A DNA stretch of 64,000 nucleotides from Lachnospiraceae bacterium (lineage in GTDB: Bacteria > Bacillota > Clostridia > Lachnospirales > Lachnospiraceae). This document shows positions 16,639 through 26,078 of this stretch, piece after piece (positions within the stretch are counted from its first letter, which is position 1; every line of letters begins with the position of its first letter). Position numbers and translations under genes: made by a program. The stretch is from positions 1 through 64,000 of the forward strand of contig QXWV01000024.1 in the NCBI GenBank assembly GCA_009911195.1. Reading direction: 5' to 3'. A model generated the notes under the pieces. It made no database searches and was not told the DNA's origin. It was given only the letters and a program-made list of their open reading frames with translations.

Positions 16639-16676
16639 CTACCAATGCTGCGCACTACCTTCTGTGCTATAGCAGC
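16639..16676 (-). pseudogene. 5' half of a split tRNA-Thr
   Basis: The minus strand reads acceptor GCTGCTA, D stem GCAC/GTGC, then the 5' anticodon strand and TTGGTAG, after which tRNA homology stops. It lacks the T arm and 3' acceptor strand. The missing parts are found at 12313-12354 with a perfectly complementary acceptor. Confidence 0.8.
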
Positions 16677-16802
16677 TTACTGCTTTATGGCAACTAAGCG
16701 AAAGCATTTGCCGCGTTACCGAAATGTATTGTAACATACTTAAATTTGCTTTGTCAATGTATAAATGTAAATTTTCACGGAAATCAATTCCGGCGGAAAA
16801 TC

Positions 16803-17414
16803 CTATGCCCGCCCCAGCTCCCTGCGCAGCCCGTCGCGTATCAGCCTGTGCATATCTGCCCTGGTACATTCCATCTGCGCCTTTTCATCTGTAATATAAA
16901 GAATGTAAGTAATCACTTTGGCTGCTATGGCCATAGTGGCATAATTCTCCGGAATATTTTTATCCACATCGCCGTTAGCCCTCCCCACCCGCAGCATATG
17001 GGAAAGTACATCCCTGGGCATACAAACTTCCTGATTCTTTTCCTTAATCTTCTTCTGCAAGACCTTCCCTATCAGCCCGTTATCCGACAGCAGATGGATA
17101 AACTGAATCAGGCAATCCCTTTTCTTAATCTCCTTGTCTATGCTGCACAACATAAATTCTACCGTTTGGGAAAAATCATTGAGCTTATTCAGATTATTTA
17201 TCATCTGCCTACAAATCAGGTCAATATGGTACAGCAAGGCGCTGCTTATGATTTCTTCTTTGTTCTTAAAATATTCATAAGCAGTTCCTTTGCCTATTCC
17301 GGCGCGCCCCGTAATATCGGAGACTTTAATTTCCTTCACATCAATATTCTCAAATATTAATTCTTCCACCGCTTCATATAAAGCCGCAACCTTTGGAGAT
17401 AATCCTTTTCCCAT
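16803..17414 (-). CDS. TetR-family repressor of the RND exporter
   Basis: About 203 residues. The N-terminal TetR helix-turn-helix is DITGRAGIGKGTAYEYFKNKEEII, and the rest is a helical ligand domain. Starts at 17414 or 17426 are possible, with GGAAAGGG upstream; the frame to 17495 overlaps the RND gene end. It follows the exporter on the same strand, and a GGTCGG/CCGACC palindrome sits at the exporter start site, so it most likely represses its own operon. The inducer is unknown. Confidence 0.88.
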   Translation of the reverse strand: MGKGLSPKVAALYEAVEELIFENIDVKEIKVSDITGRAGIGKGTAYEYFKNKEEIISSALLYHIDLICRQMINNLNKLNDFSQTVEFMLCSIDKEIKKRDCLIQFIHLLSDNGLIGKVLQKKIKEKNQEVCMPRDVLSHMLRVGRANGDVDKNIPENYATMAIAAKVITYILYITDEKAQMECTRADMHRLIRDGLRRELGRA

Positions 17415-17481
17415 CTCAATCACCATGCCCTTTCCAAAACTCATAAACTTTAGGCGGCAGATACAATATTTGCAAGACGAA

Positions 17482-20400
17482 TTACATTTCCCCACCCAAT
17501 TTCTTTTCCCTCATAAAAATATCATAAATGCAAGGCACCACTACAAGCGTGAGCAAAGTACCGTATATCAGCCCTCCAATGGATACAACCGCCATCGGTT
17601 TTCCCATTTCCGAACCCATATCATGGCTGAATACCATGGTGGAAAGAGCTAAAATCGTTGTCAGCGCTGTCATCAGCACCGGCCGCAAACGGGTACGTCC
17701 AGCTTCCACAATCGCTTCTTTTTTCTCCATTCCCGCTTCCCGTAGCTGATTAATATAATCCACCAGCACTATCCCGTTATTTACAATGATACCGGAAAGC
17801 ATAACAAAGCCAATCAAAGCAATTACGCTCACTTCGCTGCCTGTTATATAAAGCCCCAGGAATCCCCCCGTAAAGGCCAGCGGTACTGTAAACATAATGA
17901 TAAACGGGGAGAGAAGCGACTGAAACTGGGCCACCATAATTAAATACATAAACAAAAGCGCCAGTATCAGCATCAATGTTACCTGTTCCATAGCCTCTAC
18001 TATCATTTCATTTTCGCCGCTCATCATCAGCGTATAGCCTTCCGGCATCTCGTATGCGTCCAGCTTCTTTTGCAGTTCCTGGGATACCAAACCTATGTTA
18101 TAACCATCGGCAATGGCGGCGCTTACCCCTATGTATCTATTCTGGTCGGAACGGTTTACAGAGGTAGGCGACTGCCTCGTTTCAAAGTCTGCAATATCCG
18201 CCAGGGTAATTTTTTCCTTTTTTCCATCCCGCTTTGTCACATCTATCTTAATCCGTTTTATGGTATCCCGCGTCAATGCGATGTCATTTGCATTTTTTAC
18301 GTAAACGTCATAATCCCTTATTTCCGTTTCCAGCGTAGTAGCACTGGACGATTCGGCCAGCTTTGCCGATATCTGCTGGAAAATCTGGGCTACTGTAAGG
18401 CCATGTTCAATCGCCTTATCCCTGTCAATGATGATACGAAGCTCCTCTGTAGAGTCCTCCATTCCGTCAGATATTTCCGTTGTTCCTTCCGTCTCCCTGA
18501 CAATCTGGGCAATATCGGCCGCAATCTCCTGTAAAGTATCTATTTCGCGCCCCCTCACTTGAATAGAAATGCCCTCACCCCCAAGAGCGCTCATATCCAT
18601 GGAAGAAGTATTAACCACCAATTCCACCTCTTCCAAATCCGCTGTCAGTTCCTCAATTTTCTTCCCAATCTCTTCTCCTGTCAGCTCTTTATCCTCTTTT
18701 AAAGTAATATAAATATCTGTCAAATTGCTGGAACTATTCCCTGCCCCGGTCAACAAAGCCATATTGGACATGCTGGACATAGCGCCTACATCTTCCACAT
18801 CATCAATTGTACGGATTCTTTCTATGATTTCATCCGTCATCTCCCCGGTTTCCTCCAAAGGCGTTCCATCAGGCATAGTTACGCTGACTGCAATCTCAGT
18901 GCTATCCATGTCCGGCATAAAAGCCGTTCCTCTGGATATGGCCGCAACAGCGCTGATAATGAGCAAAATAAGGACAGCCGCCAGCACAAGCGGTTTCACC
19001 CTTAATGATACCTTCAGCACTTTTTCGTACAACCCAATCAAAACCGTAAAAAACCTGTCATCCTTCTGTTCCTTGGTCTTGGTCAGCATCTTAGACGCCA
19101 TGGCAGGCACCACCGTTAACGCAATCACCAGACTGGCCAGCAGAGAATAGGCAATGGTAAGCCCCATGTCCACAAAAAGCTGCCTTGTAATACCTTCCGT
19201 AAACACAATGGGCAAAAATACGCAAACTGTTGTCAGCGTAGAGGCCATAATCGCTCCGGCCACTTCCTTTGCCCCTTCTATCGATGCCTCGCGCATGCTT
19301 TTCCCTTCGCTGCGCATACGGTAAATATTTTCAATCACTACGATGGAATTATCCACCAGCATACCTACACCTAGTGCCAGACCGGACAGTGAAATGATAT
19401 TCAGTGTAATCCCGCTAAAATACATGCACACTACTGCCGTCACCAGGCTGACCGGAATGGAAAGGGCTATCACCAGCGTAGGGCGCAAATCTTTTAAGAA
19501 AACAATTAATATCAGGACAGCCAGCACCGCGCCGAAAAGTACATTGCTGATAACGGAATCCATAACCATATCGATATAAATCCCCTGGTCCATCAGTATA
19601 ATCAGCGACAGGCTTTCATCTTCTTCCGCCATTTTTTCAAATCTGTCCTTTAACTTATCGGACACATCCCCTGTGGAATACCCTGTCTGTTTCTGTATGG
19701 TCAGAAGGATGCCCGGGCTTCCGTTGATATTCGTATATATTTCATCGGAATTGTCCGTCATAAATACATCCGCCACATCGGATAGGGTAATCACATCTAC
19801 CCCGTCCATATCCGGATTCATAATGGGCATGGCAGCCAGTTCTTCAATATTTGCGGTTTTATTGCCCACCCGGACAAGATAATCAATGCCTTCCTCCGTC
19901 ACATAACCGCCCGGCATGGAGAAATTCTGTGCAGCCAGTAAAGATTTTACCGTATCCACCGTAAGGATATCGTTCATATCCGCATTGGCATAAGCATCCT
20001 GCCTGGCTTCCTCCAGCTTCTCCTCCCCTTCCTCTAGCTGCTCTTCCCCTTCCTTTAACTGGTCCAGGGCATCTTTTAGCTGCTCAAGCCCGTCATCAAT
20101 CTGTTCCTGGCCGGACTCAAGCTGCTTTTCCCCGGATTCCAACTGCTTTTCCCCGGATTCCAACTGCTTTTCGGCGGATTCAATCTGCATTTCCCCCACC
20201 TCTAAAAGAGACTTTGCATTGGCAATTTCTATAGCAGCTTCCAGGTCACCTTTATAAAGCTTATTTAAGCCTTCATCCACCTTTACAATATTTTCTTCAA
20301 TAGTTTTCATCCCCTGCTGCAGCGTCACAAGATAAGCCTCTGCCCCCATGCCCATCGTGCTGGCACTGATAGCGTCTTCCAGCTTCTGTATCTGCTCTTC

Positions 20401-21846
20401 AATGGTTGGAATCTGCTCCTCCAGCATCTTGAGCTGATTCTCCAGCTCCGCCTTCTTGGCCAAAAGGGAAGCCTCATCCCCTTGTGCCCCTATAGCAGCC
20501 AACTGGTTCTGCAGCAGTTCCTTCTGGGCCTTCGCCTCGTTTAATGCCGCTTCCGCCGCAGACTTTACCCCCATCATCGCTCCTGCCACTTCGCCCGGAG
20601 TGGCCGAATCCTCCGGATAAATGCCCGCACCTTCTACCATTTGCCTGATTTCCTCCGGCAGATTTTCATACTGGCTTTCCCCGGATGAGGAAATGGCCGA
20701 AATTACACCATCTAGTTGTCCAATCTGTGCTTCCCCTTCTGCAATCTTTTCATCTATCTGCCTTATGGCCTCTTCCAACTGGGGAATGCCGTCCAATGCT
20801 GCATCAATTGCTGCAATCCCATCCTCCAACTGCTTTTTGCCGTCCAATGCCTGCTGCAGGCCGTCCTTGGCCTGCCCTAAGCCCTCCTGGGCTTTCTCCA
20901 GAGTAGTCATTTCCATCTGTATGCTCATTTTGGACGCTTCCAAATCCGCCTTTATGGTGAGCAGTTGGGTTTTGGTTTCCGCCAGCTTCTTTGTGGCTTC
21001 TCCCTGCTTATCTTCCAGTTCCGCTTTTCCGTCGGCAATTTCCTTCTTGCTCTTTTCCAGTTCTTCCTTGCCTTCTTCCAAATCGGCCTTGTTCTCTTCC
21101 AGTTCCGCCCTGGATTCCTCCAGCTCCTTTTGGGCATCCAGCAAATCTATGCGGCCATCCTCAATCTCCTTGCGGCCATCCTCGATTTCTTTCCACCCAT
21201 CCGCAATTTCCTCTTCCTGCTCTTCCAATTCGCTGTCGATATAGCCAAACACCTGCTGATTAATTGCATCTATTTTATCCTGGCGGATAATTACATTGAC
21301 GCTTTCCTCCAAAAGCCCCGTCGCGCTGGCTGAGGCCACGCCTTCAATGCTTTCCAGCTCCGGAACTATTTTATTTTTCGCCAGTTCGCTCACTTCTGCA
21401 TTGGTAGCACCCTCCTGCCCCACCGCAGCAATCATAACCGGCATCATATCCGGATTCAGTTTCATGATAATCGGATTTCCTACCGAATCATCCCAAAAAC
21501 TCTTTATCTGGTCAAGGTTTTCCCTGATTTCCAAAGAAACCGCATTCATATCCGCACTCTGGGCAAATTCCAGAATAACCATCGAATAATTTTCGCTGGA
21601 AACGGAACTGATGCTTTCAATGTTGCTTACCGTAGCCATGGATGACTCCACCGGCTTGGTCACCACCATTTCCACCGTTTCCGGGCTCGCACCCACATAT
21701 GTAGTCATAACAATTACATATGGCAAATTGATATTCGGCAGCAAGTCCGTTGTCATCTTCGTAAATGACACTACCCCCAATATAATCGCCATTATCACTC
21801 CGACCAAAACCGTATAAGGCTTCTTCACGCTGAATTTTGAAATCAT
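17482..21846 (-). CDS. RND-family exporter with a large coiled-coil insert
   Basis: 1454 residues against about 1050 for usual RND pumps. TM1 is at 11-30. RND porter sequence follows to about 200, then roughly 410 residues (203-615) of charged coiled coil with units such as ELEDG, EESRAELEENK and QLESGEK. The remaining porter and 11 membrane segments follow, including GMLVDNSIVVIEN with the proton-relay Asp in TM4 and the C-terminal GIIVNNGIVLVDYINQLR. It resembles Gram-positive SwrC/YerP pumps with an added periplasmic-side stalk. It probably exports amphiphiles or lipids (inference). Confidence 0.88.
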   Translation of the reverse strand: MISKFSVKKPYTVLVGVIMAIILGVVSFTKMTTDLLPNINLPYVIVMTTYVGASPETVEMVVTKPVESSMATVSNIESISSVSSENYSMVILEFAQSADMNAVSLEIRENLDQIKSFWDDSVGNPIIMKLNPDMMPVMIAAVGQEGATNAEVSELAKNKIVPELESIEGVASASATGLLEESVNVIIRQDKIDAINQQVFGYIDSELEEQEEEIADGWKEIEDGRKEIEDGRIDLLDAQKELEESRAELEENKADLEEGKEELEKSKKEIADGKAELEDKQGEATKKLAETKTQLLTIKADLEASKMSIQMEMTTLEKAQEGLGQAKDGLQQALDGKKQLEDGIAAIDAALDGIPQLEEAIRQIDEKIAEGEAQIGQLDGVISAISSSGESQYENLPEEIRQMVEGAGIYPEDSATPGEVAGAMMGVKSAAEAALNEAKAQKELLQNQLAAIGAQGDEASLLAKKAELENQLKMLEEQIPTIEEQIQKLEDAISASTMGMGAEAYLVTLQQGMKTIEENIVKVDEGLNKLYKGDLEAAIEIANAKSLLEVGEMQIESAEKQLESGEKQLESGEKQLESGQEQIDDGLEQLKDALDQLKEGEEQLEEGEEKLEEARQDAYANADMNDILTVDTVKSLLAAQNFSMPGGYVTEEGIDYLVRVGNKTANIEELAAMPIMNPDMDGVDVITLSDVADVFMTDNSDEIYTNINGSPGILLTIQKQTGYSTGDVSDKLKDRFEKMAEEDESLSLIILMDQGIYIDMVMDSVISNVLFGAVLAVLILIVFLKDLRPTLVIALSIPVSLVTAVVCMYFSGITLNIISLSGLALGVGMLVDNSIVVIENIYRMRSEGKSMREASIEGAKEVAGAIMASTLTTVCVFLPIVFTEGITRQLFVDMGLTIAYSLLASLVIALTVVPAMASKMLTKTKEQKDDRFFTVLIGLYEKVLKVSLRVKPLVLAAVLILLIISAVAAISRGTAFMPDMDSTEIAVSVTMPDGTPLEETGEMTDEIIERIRTIDDVEDVGAMSSMSNMALLTGAGNSSSNLTDIYITLKEDKELTGEEIGKKIEELTADLEEVELVVNTSSMDMSALGGEGISIQVRGREIDTLQEIAADIAQIVRETEGTTEISDGMEDSTEELRIIIDRDKAIEHGLTVAQIFQQISAKLAESSSATTLETEIRDYDVYVKNANDIALTRDTIKRIKIDVTKRDGKKEKITLADIADFETRQSPTSVNRSDQNRYIGVSAAIADGYNIGLVSQELQKKLDAYEMPEGYTLMMSGENEMIVEAMEQVTLMLILALLFMYLIMVAQFQSLLSPFIIMFTVPLAFTGGFLGLYITGSEVSVIALIGFVMLSGIIVNNGIVLVDYINQLREAGMEKKEAIVEAGRTRLRPVLMTALTTILALSTMVFSHDMGSEMGKPMAVVSIGGLIYGTLLTLVVVPCIYDIFMREKKLGGEM

Positions 21847-21880
21847 AAAAATAACCTTGCCCTTCCACCGTTTTTTCTGT

Positions 21881-21935
21881 CCGACCAGTCGGTCGGTAAC
21901 GTTTAAATTATATGCACCTCCTTCCCATAAGTCAA
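21881..21935 (-). promoter_or_regulatory. RND operon promoter with TetR operator
   Basis: Minus strand: TTGACT (21935-21930), 17-bp spacer, TATAAT (21912-21907). The palindrome CCGACC-AGTC-GGTCGG (21881-21896) lies just downstream at the start site, well placed to block initiation. The TetR protein encoded at the operon end is the expected ligand. Confidence 0.85.
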
Positions 21936-21984
21936 TAAATCTTTCAAAAAAATTTATAAAATAAATGTAAAGGGTATTTCATAC

Positions 21985-22602
21985 CTACCCGATTGCTTTT
22001 TTCAGTTTTCCTTTTATTCTTTGCAATGCATTATCCGCTGACTTTTCATCCTTCCCCAGCACCTTGGCGATTTGGATATAGCCCATCCCTGTCAGATGCA
22101 AATCCAGCACTTGTTTTTCAAAAGTACTCAATTCCCTCTCTATCGCCCGTTCCACATTTTCCACATTTTCTCTGTCAATTACCATTTCTTCCGGGCTAAG
22201 CTCCGCCCTTGCTGCCAGGAGGCTGACTAACTCCGCCTCTTCCCCCTGGTCATTCCCAGATGCCACATGGCTGTATAGGGAAATATAGGAATTTAACGGC
22301 GCATGCTTCTGCCGCCGCGAAGCCTGCACCGCCGTATACATCTGCCGGGAGATACACAAATCGGCAAAGGTGAAAAAGCTGGCATCCCTTCCGCTGTCAT
22401 AATCCCGGATGGCCTTAAACAGCCCTATCATCCCTTCCTGAATCAAGTCATCGCTGTCCGCCCCCAGGATATACATGGATTTCGCCTTGCTTTTCACCAG
22501 ATTTTTATACTTTTCCATGATATAATCCGTAATGTTCTCTTCCCCATCCCTAAGGCGTAAAATCAGCTCCTCGTCGCTGCACTGGCCATAAAATCCCTGC
22601 AT
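21985..22602 (-). CDS. sigH: RNA polymerase sporulation sigma factor SigH
   Basis: A 205-residue sigma-70-family protein. Region 2 has DDLIQEGMIGLFKAIRDYD and FFTFADLCISRQMYTAVQ. Region 4 has LSTFEKQVLDLHLTGMGYIQIAKVLGKDEKSADNALQRIKGKL. Length and sequence fit SigH (Spo0H), which drives early sporulation genes. It closes the cysS-mrnC-rlmB cluster as in other Firmicutes, separated here by an SGNH hydrolase gene. Confidence 0.93.
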   Translation of the reverse strand: MQGFYGQCSDEELILRLRDGEENITDYIMEKYKNLVKSKAKSMYILGADSDDLIQEGMIGLFKAIRDYDSGRDASFFTFADLCISRQMYTAVQASRRQKHAPLNSYISLYSHVASGNDQGEEAELVSLLAARAELSPEEMVIDRENVENVERAIERELSTFEKQVLDLHLTGMGYIQIAKVLGKDEKSADNALQRIKGKLKKAIG

Positions 22603-22632
22603 CTCTCTCTAATCCCCCACGCAATGTCCCAC

Positions 22633-24687
22633 TTACTGAATCACAATCGCCTCTCCACCATACTGATAGTCATTCCCCGCCCCATCCGGCTTCCCTTCAT
22701 CCGGCATAACCGTCTCAGGTACAGTTATATCAGGAGAAGCGCCTGCATCCTGGGATACTTCTGCATTTCCATCGCCCCCTGGGCTTTGTACCGGCGCTGC
22801 CGGGTCTACCACCATAGCACCCTGGGCTGCCTTCTGGGCTAAATCTTCCGCCCTTTTCAGCTCCTTTGCCTTCTCTTCCTGCGACATACTTGCATCGTCC
22901 ACCCATTTCCCGTTCTCCATGGCAGGGGTATTGGCAATGTCAGGCGTATTTTGGCTCACCGTCTCCGGCATACCGTTTCCACCATTTCCTGCCGCACCAA
23001 CAGCCGCAGTATTTCCACTAACCGAGTCCCCGGCCGCCCTGTCTTTTTCTATAATCTGAATCATCTGGCTTGCCATATGCTCGGCCAATATCTGATACCC
23101 CGCCGGATTGCCATGTACACCGTCCGGCATATAGCTGGATATAATCTGTGCATCATGGGTATCCAGTATATTTGAGTTATACAAATCTATCACATCAATA
23201 TCATATTGTGCCGCCAGTTCCTTAATCGCCTGGGCAAACGCACTCTGGGGAAGCAGGTAGTCTCTCTGGTTTCTCAAATAATCATGAAGTACATTGGGAA
23301 GGGGGGTAGCAAAAATAATTTTCGCCGCCGGATAATTTTCCTTCAGCCCGCGCATCAACTCGTCAACATCGCCATAAAAAGTCCTCGGCTTTTTCTCCGA
23401 CAGGCTGCCCATCTCCTTCTGGGATGCCGCAAATCCGTCATTTGTGCCGCCCATAACAAGTATAATGTTCGCATCCTGGGGAATTTCCTTATATCTGTCC
23501 ACAAATGCTTTATCCCAATATCTCCCATAGGAAGAACCGCCAATTCCCAGATTGTAGACCTCTTTTACATTCAGGATATTTTTCAGGATGGACGGATAGG
23601 AATACTGTTGATAATTATCCAGATTATCCATATTGCTTCCTGAAGTTATACTGTCTCCCAAACAAGCGATTTTCATATCGGAAAAATTAATACTATTATT
23701 GACGATGATATTCCTATCTTTTTCATTGGCCTGTTCTGTCTCCACATAGGAAGAACGGATATTCCGCCTTGCTTCCAAGGTTAAATCCGCCTCATCGTAT
23801 TCAAAAGGTATTACATGTCCATCCACAACGGCATTGCCGGATATAGATACCTCCGGTTCACCCATAGTGTTGTTCTGGGATACGGTTTCATCCTCCGGCA
23901 TCGGGATGCTGTTATTGGATACTGTCTCGTCTTCCTCCGGCATCACAATAGCGTTATTGGATACTGTCTCGTCTTCCTCTGGCACTGGAATGCTGTTGTT
24001 GGACACCGTCTCGTCTTCCTCTGACACCGGGATGCTGTTGTTGGATACTGTCTCGTCTTCCTCCGGCATCACAATAGCGTTATTGGATACTGTCTCGTCT
24101 TCCTCCGGCACTACAATAGCGTTATTGGATACTGTCTCGTCTTCCTCTGGCATCACGATAGCGTTATTGGATACTGTCTCATCTTCCTCCGGCACCGGAA
24201 CGCTGTTATTGGACACCGTCTCGTCTTCCTCCGGAATCACAATAGCATTGTTAGATACCGTTTCCGCAAAGTCTATTGCAGCAGCACTGTTGTCGGGAAT
24301 ACCGGATTCCGGTTCCGCCGGGGGCTGGGGCTGTACCGGCTCCGGTTCATCCACTAAAATAGCATCCCCGCTTTGGGATAAATTCTCCCAATCTATAGAA
24401 GACTCTGCCCCTTCCTTCTTCTGATTTAGTTCTTCCTCCAGAAACGTCTGCAGCGCTGTACTATCTTCTGACAATTCCTTTATTCTCATCGTTACATCTT
24501 CCAGCTCCGCCTGAACCTCATCATGCCTTATCTGCCACTCTTCCATTTGAAGCTTTTCCTGATGAAGCTGATATACCTTCGTTATCAATACTGTCATCAG
24601 GACAATGGACAATACGCCTATCCCTACCAGCATTATTTTATGTGCTGAATATCTATTTCTCCTTTTTTTCCTCATATTACTCCTCAT
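22633..24687 (-). CDS. Membrane-anchored SGNH/GDSL hydrolase with VSNN repeats
   Basis: 684 residues: TM helix 17-38, a coiled coil to about 90, an acidic spacer, about nine tandem 14-residue repeats (142-267; unit like ETVSNNAIVMPEED), then an SGNH domain. The nucleophile Ser is in CLGDSITSG (about 345), the Gly/Asn blocks in GGTND (about 414), and the Asp/His pair in DGVHGNPAG (about 522-525). The tail is Pro/Ala-rich. It probably hydrolyses esters, such as acetyl groups on wall polymers, outside the cell (inference). It sits where Bacillus has yacP. Confidence 0.85.
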   Translation of the reverse strand: MRSNMRKKRRNRYSAHKIMLVGIGVLSIVLMTVLITKVYQLHQEKLQMEEWQIRHDEVQAELEDVTMRIKELSEDSTALQTFLEEELNQKKEGAESSIDWENLSQSGDAILVDEPEPVQPQPPAEPESGIPDNSAAAIDFAETVSNNAIVIPEEDETVSNNSVPVPEEDETVSNNAIVMPEEDETVSNNAIVVPEEDETVSNNAIVMPEEDETVSNNSIPVSEEDETVSNNSIPVPEEDETVSNNAIVMPEEDETVSNNSIPMPEDETVSQNNTMGEPEVSISGNAVVDGHVIPFEYDEADLTLEARRNIRSSYVETEQANEKDRNIIVNNSINFSDMKIACLGDSITSGSNMDNLDNYQQYSYPSILKNILNVKEVYNLGIGGSSYGRYWDKAFVDRYKEIPQDANIILVMGGTNDGFAASQKEMGSLSEKKPRTFYGDVDELMRGLKENYPAAKIIFATPLPNVLHDYLRNQRDYLLPQSAFAQAIKELAAQYDIDVIDLYNSNILDTHDAQIISSYMPDGVHGNPAGYQILAEHMASQMIQIIEKDRAAGDSVSGNTAAVGAAGNGGNGMPETVSQNTPDIANTPAMENGKWVDDASMSQEEKAKELKRAEDLAQKAAQGAMVVDPAAPVQSPGGDGNAEVSQDAGASPDITVPETVMPDEGKPDGAGNDYQYGGEAIVIQ
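23887..24264. repeat. 42-bp coding tandem repeat, about nine copies
   Basis: The DNA encodes nine consecutive 14-residue units in the SGNH protein, alternating NNAIV-PEED and NNSIPVPEED versions. One unit is a residue short. Copies are alike at DNA level, so slippage could change the number. Confidence 0.85.
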
Positions 24688-24718
24688 ATTTCTTCCCCAA
24701 TCCGCAAACTTGCTTCCC

Positions 24719-25459
24719 TTACTGCATCCTCTGCCTTACAATTTCATAAGCCAGCACTCCTGCTGCCACCGATGCGTTCAGGGAATCAATATCCCCTTTC
24801 ATAGGAATGGATGCCACCAAATCGCAGGTCTTTTTTACCAGCCGTCCTACTCCCTCACCTTCGCTGCCAATAACAAGGCCGATAGGGCCTTTTAAGTCCA
24901 GCTTGTACATCGGTGTACCGTCCATATCCCCGCATACAAACCACAAGCCCTGTTTCTTCAAATCCTCCATTGTTTTCGCCAGGTTGGTCACCTTGGCCAC
25001 CGGCGTATAATTCAGCGCCCCAGCCGATGCCCTGACCACCGCTGCCGTAAGCCCGGCCGCACGGTTCTTAGGGATAATCACCCCATGTGCCCCGGCCAAA
25101 TTCGCTGTACGTATAATCGCCCCCAAGTTGTGGGGGTCTTCGATATTATCCAACAGCAGGATAAACGGCGGCTCCCCTTTCTGCTCCGCCAGTTTAAGGA
25201 TATCCTCTACATGGGCATATTCATAAGCTGCCGCATAAGCGATTACCCCCTGATGTTTTCCAGTTTCCGACATCTGGTTTAAACGCTCTTTCGTTACAAA
25301 ACGGATGATGCAGTCATGCTTTTTTGCCTCCCTTTTTATTGTCTCCATAGGGCCATCCTTACAGCCATCCAAAATAAACAGCTTGTCTATTGTCTTTCCT
25401 GAACGGAATGCCTCCATCACCGCATTCCTTCCTTCTATTGTAAATTCTTCGTATCTCAT
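24719..25459 (-). CDS. rlmB: 23S rRNA 2'-O-methyltransferase, RlmB/SpoU family
   Basis: 246 residues. An N-terminal substrate-binding domain (EGRNAVMEAFRSGKTIDKLFI) is followed by the SPOUT knot with motif 1 DNIEDPHNLGAIIRTANLAGAHG, motif 2 IGLVIGSEGEGV and motif 3 IPMKGDIDSLNASVAAGVLAYE. It methylates the ribose of a 23S rRNA guanosine. It lies between mrnC and the SGNH gene. Confidence 0.92.
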   Translation of the reverse strand: MRYEEFTIEGRNAVMEAFRSGKTIDKLFILDGCKDGPMETIKREAKKHDCIIRFVTKERLNQMSETGKHQGVIAYAAAYEYAHVEDILKLAEQKGEPPFILLLDNIEDPHNLGAIIRTANLAGAHGVIIPKNRAAGLTAAVVRASAGALNYTPVAKVTNLAKTMEDLKKQGLWFVCGDMDGTPMYKLDLKGPIGLVIGSEGEGVGRLVKKTCDLVASIPMKGDIDSLNASVAAGVLAYEIVRQRMQ

Positions 25460-25637
25460 CCCTTTTCCCTATTCCTTTCCGTTATTTTCATTATATAACT
25501 CTATCCTGGCAAACTTCCACATTTTTGTCAAATATTAAACTAATCTTAATCAAAAATTCATAATTTGCTTTCTTATTTTGATGTTGGAGTTTATGGATGC
25601 CGTGCAGGCACAAACTTTGGATTGAAAGCTATCATTT
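25460..25637. other. Gap between mrnC and rlmB
   Basis: 178 bp of AT-rich sequence. No ORF or clear terminator was seen; it may carry a promoter for rlmB. Confidence 0.3.
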
Positions 25638-26078
25638 TCAAGCTTCCATCCCCAGGCAATGGATTCCCTGTTTCACCAGCTCGATTACCCTTCCCATATC
25701 ATCTTTCAGATACAGGTAACCCAGAAGGGCTTCCATCCCCGTCGCTTTCCGGTAATCGCTGACAGAGGCATTCTTAGCCGTGGAATAGGACTTCGCATTC
25801 CTTCCCCTCCGGTAAATGGCCTGTTCTTCTTCCGTCAAAAATTCCTGCAAAGCTTCTATCATCCTGGCCTGTGTACCTGCATTCACATACCGGATTGTTG
25901 TTTTATGTAAATGGTTGGCACTCCGGTTTCCCCGTTCCACTACTATAGTACGGATAATCACATCATAAATGCTATCCCCGATATAAGCCAGGGTAAGAGG
26001 CGAATATGTGCGTATATCCACCTCTTTACACTTAAAAGCTTCTTCTATCTGTCTTAACAAACTTACGCTCTTTTCCAT
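25638..26078 (-). CDS. mrnC: Mini-ribonuclease 3
   Basis: 146 residues, a stand-alone RNase III catalytic domain without a dsRNA-binding domain. It shows the family motif LAYIGDSIYDVIIR with the catalytic Asp, ANHLHKTTIRYVNAGTQA, and the later ATGMEALLGYLYL. It matures 23S rRNA ends in Firmicutes. It overlaps the end of cysS by 16 bp, as in many relatives. Confidence 0.93.
   Translation of the reverse strand: MEKSVSLLRQIEEAFKCKEVDIRTYSPLTLAYIGDSIYDVIIRTIVVERGNRSANHLHKTTIRYVNAGTQARMIEALQEFLTEEEQAIYRRGRNAKSYSTAKNASVSDYRKATGMEALLGYLYLKDDMGRVIELVKQGIHCLGMEA

Larger units (their letters stand above)
12348..16645. mobile_element. Decayed integrative element inserted in tRNA-Thr
   Basis: The block is bounded by a 7-bp direct repeat CTACCAA (12348-12354 and 16639-16645), the anticodon-loop part of a tRNA-Thr whose 3' half lies to the left and 5' half to the right. 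An intact tRNA-Thr (16531-16603) lies just inside the right end. Paired CTAACAA repeats spaced 11 bp apart occur near both ends, resembling integrase arm sites. Cargo is mostly damaged: toxin-antitoxin genes, large serine recombinase, response regulator, nucleotidyltransferase and GNAT gene. No tyrosine integrase remains, so mobility is probably lost. Confidence 0.65.

Noticed and set aside
17400-17432. Shared start-site sequence GGAAAGGGCATGGT in the TetR and DUF1349 genes
   Set aside because: A 14-base match between two sites is expected by chance in a window of this size; it only makes the exact start uncertain.
23887-24264. CRISPR-like periodic repeat
   Set aside because: The 42-bp units are contiguous, in frame and coding, with no spacers.
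23834-24424. Plus-strand 196-codon ORF of Ser/Thr repeats
   Set aside because: It is the antisense shadow of the tandem repeat in the SGNH hydrolase gene.
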